From NCBI GenBank assembly GCA_934630385.1, contig CAKTWE010000061.1, positions 1-11,030 on the forward strand: a DNA stretch of 11,030 nucleotides, read 5' to 3'. This DNA is from an uncultured Collinsella sp. GTDB lineage: Bacteria; Actinomycetota; Coriobacteriia; Coriobacteriales; Coriobacteriaceae. A model generated the notes under the pieces. That model was not told the DNA's origin and made no database searches. It saw only the letters and a list, made by a program, of their open reading frames with translations. Both the position numbers and the translations under genes were made by a program. Below are positions 5,989 through 11,030 of this stretch, piece by piece; positions within the stretch are counted from its first letter, which is position 1; every line of letters begins with the position of its first letter.

Positions 5989-6033
5989 GAGTAGTCGTGT
6001 AATCGGGTTCGCCCGCAGAGAGGGAGCCAGACT
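5978..6033 (+). promoter_or_regulatory. mntP -10-like box and short leader
   Basis: TATAAA at 5978-5983 is the best -10 candidate, with no recognisable -35 box. From a start near 5990 the leader would be about 44 nt. It contains CGGG-TTCG-CCCG (6004-6015), a 4-bp stem with a TTCG loop, and the ribosome binding site GAGAGGGAG about 8 nt before the mntP ATG. GGGAGTAG at 5988-5995 resembles the signature of the manganese riboswitch, but the space is too short for that whole fold. Confidence 0.35.
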
Positions 6034-6612
6034 ATGGGACTCGCAGAGCTCGTGTTGCTCGCAGTTGGCCTTTCGATGGACGCCTTTGCCGTTTCCATCT
6101 GCAAGGGTCTCGGCATGAAAAAGATCAACCTTAAAGTCGCTGTTGTGCTCGGCCTGTTCTTTGGTGGCTTTCAGGCCGGCATGCCCGTGATCGGTTGGGC
6201 ACTCGGCAGCCAGTTCATGGGCATCATCGGGCCCATCGACCATTGGATCGCCTTCATCCTTTTGGCCTTTATTGGCGGCAAAATGCTGTGGGAAGCCTTT
6301 ACCGAAGACGAAGATGAGGGCGACAACAAGAATGCCGAGAAGATTGACCTGGTAGAATACCTGATTCTCGCCATTGCCACCTCGATTGACGCCCTAGCCG
6401 TAGGCATCTCGTTTGCGGCGCTCTCGGTCGATATCGTTCCCGCGGTATCGCTTATCGGCGTCACAACGTTTATCTTCTCCGTCGCCGGCGTAGCGATCGG
6501 CCACACCTTTGGCGCGCGCTACGAAAAACCCGCCACCATCGTGGGTGGCGTCGTGCTCATCCTCATCGGGCTTAAGATCCTGCTTGAGCATCTGGGGATC
6601 CTCGCACTGTAA
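6034..6612 (+). CDS. mntP: Manganese efflux pump MntP
   Basis: This 192-residue integral membrane protein belongs to the MntP (formerly YebN) exporters that lower cytoplasmic Mn2+. Six hydrophobic segments can be traced at about 3-22, 36-58, 68-89, 106-129, 134-158 and 166-188, in two related halves. Both halves carry the key acidic motif: [15 protein letters not shown] (Asp16) and [14 protein letters not shown] (Asp118). FGGFQAGMP and [11 protein letters not shown] are also typical. An acidic loop EDEDEGDN (91-98) separates the halves. Length matches the family. The ATG at 6034 has GAGAGGGAG ahead. It is the only plus-strand gene here, divergent from disA and convergent with pepD, so it is probably transcribed alone. 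Function is assigned by family; metal specificity is not proven. Confidence 0.95.
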   Translation: MGLAELVLLAVGLSMDAFAVSICKGLGMKKINLKVAVVLGLFFGGFQAGMPVIGWALGSQFMGIIGPIDHWIAFILLAFIGGKMLWEAFTEDEDEGDNKNAEKIDLVEYLILAIATSIDALAVGISFAALSVDIVPAVSLIGVTTFIFSVAGVAIGHTFGARYEKPATIVGGVVLILIGLKILLEHLGILAL

Positions 6613-6613
6613 C

Positions 6614-6653
6614 GAATAACGGCCGCCCGGCATTACGCCAGGCGGCCGTATTC
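6614..6653. terminator. Bidirectional terminator between mntP and pepD
   Basis: ACGGCCGCC (6619-6627) pairs perfectly with GGCGGCCGT (6641-6649). The stem extends inside by GGC/GCC after one mismatch, and outside by GAAT/ATTC with one bulged A. The hairpin starts 2 bases after the mntP stop and sits about 40 bp past the pepD stop. Short T-rich sequence flanks it on both strands, though no long T-run. A second small hairpin (AGCCG/CGGCT, 6660-6677) lies on the pepD side. Confidence 0.85.
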
Positions 6654-6692
6654 ATAGCCAGCCGTTTTAGAGCGGCTTAACCAAGGCGACCT

Positions 6693-8150
6693 TTACGCGG
6701 CAAGGCGCTTGAGGACGTCGATGAGTAGCTCGTAGAAGCGCTCGGCAGAAGCGAGCTCCATGCTCTCGTCCGGGGTGTGAACATCGGAGAGCGTCGGGCC
6801 CACGGCGATGGCGTCCAGGCCGTGCAGGGCCTCGGCAAACAGGCCGCACTCAAGGCCGGCGTGAATGGACTCGATGCGCAGCTCAGAGCCAAAGAGCTCG
6901 CGATAGCTCTCGACAAAGACGTCGCGGACCGGCGAATGCTCGGCATAGCTCCAGCCGGGATACTCGAACTCGAACTTGGCGTCGAAGCCCAGGACATCGG
7001 CCAGCGTCTGCAGGCGATCCTTGAACTCGTTCTGCAGCGAGGTGATCGAAGAGCGCGGGGACAGCATGATCTTGACCTCGTCGTCAGAGGTGGCAACCAC
7101 ACCGATGTTGGAGGAAACCTCGACGGAGCCGTCGGTGGCGACGTTGCGGCGAATCACGCCGTTCGGGGCAAGACGCAGGGCGCGGATGAGGGCAAGCGCG
7201 GACTTCTGGTCCATGGCCTCGACCTCGGCGCCGTCGGCAATCTCGACGGTGCAGGTAAAGCCGGGGTCGAAGACCTCGAGCTCGGCAGCGACGTCGGCGA
7301 TGATGCCCTTTGCGATCTGGGCCGCGGCCTCGGCGGCAGCGTGGTCAGCGTAGACCAGAACAGCCTTGCACTCACGGTTGATGGCGTTGTCCTTGGTGCC
7401 GCCGTTAAAGCTAACGATGGCGGGCTCGCCGGCGACCATCAGGCGGTCGATGATACGGGCCATGATGAGGTTGCCGTTGCCGCGCTCCAGGTTGATGTCG
7501 GAGCCGGAGTGACCACCCAGCAGGCCGGAGATCTCGAGCGTAAGGGTGCTGCCGGTCTTGTGCTCGCGCACGATCGGGCAGGTGTAGGTAACGACGACGC
7601 CGCCGGCGCAACTGACGGTGGCCACGCCCTCTTCCTCGGAATCGAGGTTGATCATGGTACGGGCGCTGATCTGGGACTTGTCGAGCGTCTCGGCGCCAAC
7701 CAGGCCAGTCTCCTCGTCGGTGGTGAACACGCACTCGAGTGCAGGGTGAACGATCGAATCGTCATCGAGAACAGTGAGCATCAGAGCCACGGCGATGCCG
7801 TTGTCGGCGCCCAGGGTGGTGCCGTTAGCGGTAAGGACGCCGTCCTTGACGACCAGGTCGATACCATCGGTCGTAAAGTCGTGCTCAACGGAACCCAACT
7901 TGTCGCACACCATGTCGATATGGCCCTGCAACATCACGGTCGGAACATTCTCGGCGCCGGCAGATGCGGGCTTGCGAATGATGACGTTGTAGACCTCGTC
8001 CTGGTACACATCGAGACCGCGCTCCTTGGCAAACGCAACCAGGAAATCGCTGATGCCCTTCTCGTTGCCAGACCCACGGGGGATTGCGCTGACCTCCTCA
8101 AAGAAATGGAACAGCTGGGCGGGCTCGTAGCCGGTAATCTTGTAGTCCAT
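6693..8150 (-). CDS. pepD: M20-family aminoacyl-histidine / cytosol nonspecific dipeptidase
   Basis: This 485-residue protein has the same length as E. coli PepD and matches the M20C di-zinc dipeptidases that split dipeptides, including Xaa-His, in the cytoplasm. Visible active-site residues are His77 and Asp79 in MLQGHIDMVCDK, bridging Asp116 in TTLGADNGIA, catalytic Glu146 and Glu147 in FTTDEETGLVGA, Asp170 in INLDSEEEG and His459 in SDVHTPDE. The lid/dimerisation domain occupies about 190-390 and includes SGLLGGHSGSDI and FNGGTKDNAINRE. IHAGLECGLF (429-438) is also typical. The ATG at 8148-8150 follows AGGAGG by 5 nt; the frame is open to 8255, but those extra 35 residues lack any family resemblance. 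It lies downstream of clpC on the same strand, separated by a terminator, so it probably has its own promoter. Confidence 0.95.
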   Translation of the reverse strand: MDYKITGYEPAQLFHFFEEVSAIPRGSGNEKGISDFLVAFAKERGLDVYQDEVYNVIIRKPASAGAENVPTVMLQGHIDMVCDKLGSVEHDFTTDGIDLVVKDGVLTANGTTLGADNGIAVALMLTVLDDDSIVHPALECVFTTDEETGLVGAETLDKSQISARTMINLDSEEEGVATVSCAGGVVVTYTCPIVREHKTGSTLTLEISGLLGGHSGSDINLERGNGNLIMARIIDRLMVAGEPAIVSFNGGTKDNAINRECKAVLVYADHAAAEAAAQIAKGIIADVAAELEVFDPGFTCTVEIADGAEVEAMDQKSALALIRALRLAPNGVIRRNVATDGSVEVSSNIGVVATSDDEVKIMLSPRSSITSLQNEFKDRLQTLADVLGFDAKFEFEYPGWSYAEHSPVRDVFVESYRELFGSELRIESIHAGLECGLFAEALHGLDAIAVGPTLSDVHTPDESMELASAERFYELLIDVLKRLAA

Positions 8151-8194
8151 GGTGCCTCCTTGGCGCAACTGGTTAGACAATAAGACATGCGCCT

Positions 8195-8200
8195 TGTATA
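8195..8200 (-). promoter_or_regulatory. Candidate -10 box of pepD
   Basis: TATACA on the minus strand lies in the AT-richer part of the clpC-pepD gap, about 45 bp before the pepD ATG. The hexamer 17 bases further upstream (TTTATG) is a poor -35. The call rests mainly on position and on the clpC terminator upstream. Confidence 0.25.
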
Positions 8201-8235
8201 TTCCCAGACTTCGTTTGCATAAACCAGTCGAAAAC

Positions 8236-8259
8236 GCCGAGCGCTCTCGCATCATCGGC
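8236..8259 (-). terminator. Second terminator-like hairpin after clpC
   Basis: On the minus strand GCCGA (8255-8259) pairs with TCGGC (8236-8240). An inner GCG/CGC pair closes an AGAG loop, and the structure is followed by GTTTTC. It lies about 50 bp beyond the main clpC terminator and before the candidate pepD promoter, so it may be a backup terminator. Confidence 0.3.
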
Positions 8260-8306
8260 TAACGGCGAACCGCATAGCGTAACGGTCACAACTTCGCAGC
8301 TCTACA

Positions 8307-8338
8307 AATCGAGGCGCCCTTGCCAGAACGCCTCGATT
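8307..8338 (-). terminator. Rho-independent-type terminator of clpC
   Basis: A perfect 10-bp stem (AATCGAGGCG at 8307-8316 with CGCCTCGATT at 8329-8338) surrounds a 12-nt loop, starting about 25 bases after the clpC stop. In the direction of clpC transcription the stem ends in ATT followed by TGTAG, a short and imperfect T-rich tail. It separates clpC from pepD. Confidence 0.7.
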
Positions 8339-8363
8339 ACACGTATCAAATTGTCGCCACGCC

Positions 8364-11006
8364 CTACAGCGCGCCGGAACCGGCTTGCATCATGCCACCG
8401 GGGCCTGAGGTCACGCCGCTGCTCACGGGCGCGGCGTTGCCGGTGTGCGGCGCCGCCGGGGCGGTATCGCCACCGAGCGCACCTGCCGGACGCGGCGCCG
8501 GGATCTCGCCCGTGCCGTGGCTAAAGACGAACTTGCCGTCGGCCACGTCGCACAGGACGGTATCGCCACAGCCCCACTCGCCGGCCAGCAGCTCCTCGGA
8601 CAGCGGGTCCTCGATGAGCTTTTGGATGGCACGGCGCAGCGGACGCGCGCCATTGGTGAGATCAGTGCCCTCGGCCACGATCTTGTCGTAGGCCGCATCG
8701 GTGAGCTTGATGTTCATGCCGTTGGCAATCAGGCGCTGACGCAGGTCGTCCACCAGCAGGTGAGCGATCTTGGTCAGGTTCTCACCCGAAAGCTTCTGGA
8801 ACACCACGATGTCATCGATACGATTGAGCAGCTCGGGGCGGAACAGGCGCTTGAGCTCGCCCATCGCACGGCCGCGGATCTCACTCGACGTGAGACCCTG
8901 CTCGCCGGTGGTGCCAAAGCCCACGCTTGCATCCTGCGCGATCTCGCGGGCGCCCACGTTGGACGTCATGATAATCACCGTATTGCGGAAATCGACCGTC
9001 TTGCCCTGGCTATCCGTCAGGCGGCCCTCCTCCAGCACCTGCAGCAGAATGTTGAAGATATCAGGGTGCGCCTTCTCGATCTCATCGAACAGCACGACCG
9101 AGTACGGGTGACGACGAACGGCCTTGGTGAGCTGACCGCCCTCGTCATGGCCAACGTAGCCCGGGGGGCTACCGATAAGCTTGGAGACCTCGAACTCGCT
9201 GCCAAACTCCGACATGTCGAAGCTGATGAGCGCGTCCTTGCTGCCAAAGAGATACTCGGCGAGCGTCTTGGCGAGCTCGGTCTTGCCCGTGCCGGTGGGA
9301 CCCAGGAAGATAAAGCTGCCACCGGGACGACGCGGATCCTTGAGCGGCGAGCGACTGCGCCGCACGGCCTTGGCAACGGCCTCGACGGCCTCGTCCTGGC
9401 CGATAATGCGGGTCTTGAGCACGCTTTCGGCCTGCAGCAGGCGACGGCTCTCGCTCTCGGTGAGCGAAGACACCGGCACGCCCGAGGTCACGGACACGAT
9501 GTCGGCAATCTGGCTCACATCAATAGTGAGCGGGCTCGCGTCGAGCTCGGCCGTCCAGGCAGCCTTGGCCTCGGCAAGCTCAATCTCGGCAGCCTTTTGC
9601 TGCTCAGTGATCTCGGCGGCCTTGTTCATGTCGTCGCTCTCGGTAGCCTCCTGTGCGGCAGCCTTGAGCTCTTCGACGCGATGTTCGGCCTCGCGCACCG
9701 GCTCAGGTGCACGGTTGGCGGCGATGCGGGCGCGAGCACCGGCCTCGTCGATGAGGTCGATGGCCTTATCGGGCAGGAAGCGGTCCTGAATGTAGCGGTT
9801 GGAGAGGTTCGCGGCGGCCTCGATAGCACCCTGCGTGTAGCGCACGTGGTGGTGCTCCTCGTAGCGCGGCTTGAGCGCGGTCAGGATTTTGACCGTGTCC
9901 TCGACGCTCGGCTCCTCGACATCGATGGTCTGGAAGCGGCGCTCAAAGGCCGGATCCTTAGTGAGGTACTTACGGAACTCCTCGGCCGTCGTGGCACCGA
10001 TAATCTGGAAAGCGCCGCGCGCGAGCACGGGTTTGAGCATGGAGCTTGCATCGATGGATCCCTCGGCGGAACCGGCACCGATGATGGTGTGCATCTCGTC
10101 GATAAACAGGATGACGTCGTCGGCTTCGGTCGCCTCCTGGATCACGTTCTTGAGGCGCTCCTCAAACTCACCGCGATACTTGGCGCCCGCGACAAGACCC
10201 GGCAGGTCGAGCGTCCAGATGTTCTGGTTCATAAGGTTCTCGGGCACATTGCCGGCAGCGATTTGCTGCGCCAGGCCCTCGACGATGGCCGTCTTGCCCA
10301 CACCGGGGTCACCCAAGATAAGCGGGTTGTTCTTGGTGCGGCGCGAAAGGATCTCCATCATGCGCTGGACTTCCTTTTCGCGACCGATCACGGGGTCGAG
10401 CTCACCGTCGCGCGCTTTCTGCGTAAGGTTGGTGGCGAACTGCTTGAGCGTGTCGGTGCCGCTCCCCTTTTGCTGCGAGGCGTCCGAGCCGCTAAAGAAC
10501 GGCAGGCCCGCACCGGGACGCCCAGCACCGGCGCCGGCGAGCGGGCGCTTCTTGTCCTGATCCTTGGCGGTAAGCTTCTCGATGGCTTTTTTAATGGAAG
10601 CGGACGACACACCTAGGCGCATGAGGATGTCCATGGCCATGCCGTTGCCCTCTTCGACGATACCGATGAGTAGGTGCTCGGTCGACACATAGGTCTGGTT
10701 GTTCTCGCGCGCCACGCGGAAAGAGCGCTCCATCACGCTGATGACGAGCGGCGTAAAGGCGAGCTTAGCGGCCTCGGTCTCCTCGCTGGGCTCGGGAATC
10801 GTGGTCTGGACCTCCTTGAGGGTGTCCATGATGTCGTCGTAGGAGATATCGAGCGAGCGCAGCGCCTCCGCGGCAATGCCCTCGTCCTCCTTGGCGAGCG
10901 CGAGCAGCAGATGCTCGGTACCCACCTTATTTGAATGAAGATCGAGCGCCTCCTGCTTGGCCATGGACATGACCTTGCGCGCGCGATCGGTAAAACGGTC
11001 TAACAT
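8364..11006 (-). CDS. clpC: ATP-dependent Clp protease ATP-binding subunit ClpC
   Basis: This 880-residue HSP100 unfoldase feeds substrates to ClpP. Two Clp_N repeats (about 3-145) keep Glu31 and Glu110 in their TEHLL motifs, the positions used by Bacillus ClpC to dock arginine-phosphorylated proteins. The D1 ring has Walker A GDPGVGKT (232-239), Walker B VILFIDE (298-304) and sensor GATT. A short coiled-coil M domain (about 432-486) marks ClpC rather than ClpB. D2 has Walker A GPTGTGKT (569-576), Walker B VVLFDE (637-642) and a VGF ClpP-docking loop (695-697). It is longer than typical ClpC (about 810-850) because of a Gly/Ala/Pro linker (150-185) and a disordered tail of about 45 residues (836-880). 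The ATG at 11004-11006 has AGAGGA 6 nt upstream. Any ctsR/mcsAB genes would lie outside the window. Confidence 0.97.
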   Translation of the reverse strand: MLDRFTDRARKVMSMAKQEALDLHSNKVGTEHLLLALAKEDEGIAAEALRSLDISYDDIMDTLKEVQTTIPEPSEETEAAKLAFTPLVISVMERSFRVARENNQTYVSTEHLLIGIVEEGNGMAMDILMRLGVSSASIKKAIEKLTAKDQDKKRPLAGAGAGRPGAGLPFFSGSDASQQKGSGTDTLKQFATNLTQKARDGELDPVIGREKEVQRMMEILSRRTKNNPLILGDPGVGKTAIVEGLAQQIAAGNVPENLMNQNIWTLDLPGLVAGAKYRGEFEERLKNVIQEATEADDVILFIDEMHTIIGAGSAEGSIDASSMLKPVLARGAFQIIGATTAEEFRKYLTKDPAFERRFQTIDVEEPSVEDTVKILTALKPRYEEHHHVRYTQGAIEAAANLSNRYIQDRFLPDKAIDLIDEAGARARIAANRAPEPVREAEHRVEELKAAAQEATESDDMNKAAEITEQQKAAEIELAEAKAAWTAELDASPLTIDVSQIADIVSVTSGVPVSSLTESESRRLLQAESVLKTRIIGQDEAVEAVAKAVRRSRSPLKDPRRPGGSFIFLGPTGTGKTELAKTLAEYLFGSKDALISFDMSEFGSEFEVSKLIGSPPGYVGHDEGGQLTKAVRRHPYSVVLFDEIEKAHPDIFNILLQVLEEGRLTDSQGKTVDFRNTVIIMTSNVGAREIAQDASVGFGTTGEQGLTSSEIRGRAMGELKRLFRPELLNRIDDIVVFQKLSGENLTKIAHLLVDDLRQRLIANGMNIKLTDAAYDKIVAEGTDLTNGARPLRRAIQKLIEDPLSEELLAGEWGCGDTVLCDVADGKFVFSHGTGEIPAPRPAGALGGDTAPAAPHTGNAAPVSSGVTSGPGGMMQAGSGAL

Positions 11007-11030
11007 GCTAGTTCCTCTTAGACGAGCTAG

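Noticed and set aside
8161..8177. Plus-strand sequence resembling a tRNA D arm (GCGCAACTGGTTAGA)
   Set aside because: No acceptor, anticodon or T arm follows, and the bases belong to the pepD leader.
4008..8183. Other long plus-strand frames (4008-4985, 5003-5842, 6777-8183)
   Set aside because: Each mirrors ispD, disA or pepD respectively, whose motifs are complete. None has a credible start or family signature.
8151..8255. 35-residue N-terminal extension of PepD
   Set aside because: It spans the AGGAGG site and promoter region, shows no family similarity, and the shorter form already equals the normal length.
8445..10616. A 723-codon plus-strand reading frame opposite clpC
   Set aside because: It lies wholly within intact clpC, has compositionally skewed low-complexity sequence and no recognisable domain, so it is a shadow of clpC codon bias.
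1..11030. Insertion sequences, phage genes, toxin-antitoxin or defence genes
   Set aside because: All protein-coding space is taken by recognised core genes; no transposase, integrase or terminal inverted repeats were seen.

Overview
The window reads as an ordinary housekeeping stretch of a high-GC Gram-positive chromosome. The gene content, the Ala/Gly/Arg-rich proteins, the strong AGGAGG-type ribosome binding sites and the disA-ispD-ispF-cysS-rlmB-yacP order fit an actinobacterium of the class Coriobacteriia. A Collinsella-like genome is my best guess; this is inference from style and synteny, not a database result. No phage, insertion sequence, CRISPR array or defence system is visible.

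Layout, left to right. (1) Positions 15-315, minus strand: an intact tRNA-Thr(UGU) with its own promoter, a cluster of competing AT-rich palindromes (174-240), and a 26-base near-copy of the tRNA anticodon arm (250-275). (2) Positions 316-5812, minus strand: a tightly packed six-gene unit, transcribed disA, ispD, ispF, cysS, rlmB, yacP. It covers c-di-AMP synthesis, two steps of the MEP isoprenoid pathway, cysteinyl-tRNA synthetase, a 23S rRNA methyltransferase and a NYN-domain ribonuclease. All junctions overlap or abut within a few bases except cysS-rlmB, where a gap of about 150 bp holds an extended hairpin of 22 base pairs. (3) Positions 5813-6033: divergent control region between disA and mntP. 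(4) Positions 6034-6612, plus strand: mntP, the manganese exporter and the only plus-strand gene. It ends at a strong bidirectional terminator shared with the convergent pepD. (5) Positions 6693-8150, minus strand: pepD dipeptidase. (6) Positions 8364-11006, minus strand: complete clpC, followed by a terminator.

How the genes work together. ClpC (AAA+ unfoldase for ClpP) and PepD (dipeptide hydrolysis) both serve protein turnover. The disA-yacP unit joins second-messenger and isoprenoid synthesis to translation functions. In Bacillus and relatives radA lies between clpC and disA; here pepD and mntP lie there and no radA is present in the window.

The observations most worth following are the structured element between cysS and rlmB, the tRNA-Thr anticodon-arm duplicate beside competing hairpins, and departures in DisA from its family consensus (Met in the GTRHRT motif, an eroded second helix-hairpin-helix, a UUG start overlapped by a leader reading frame). 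I did not find a clearly new multi-gene system.
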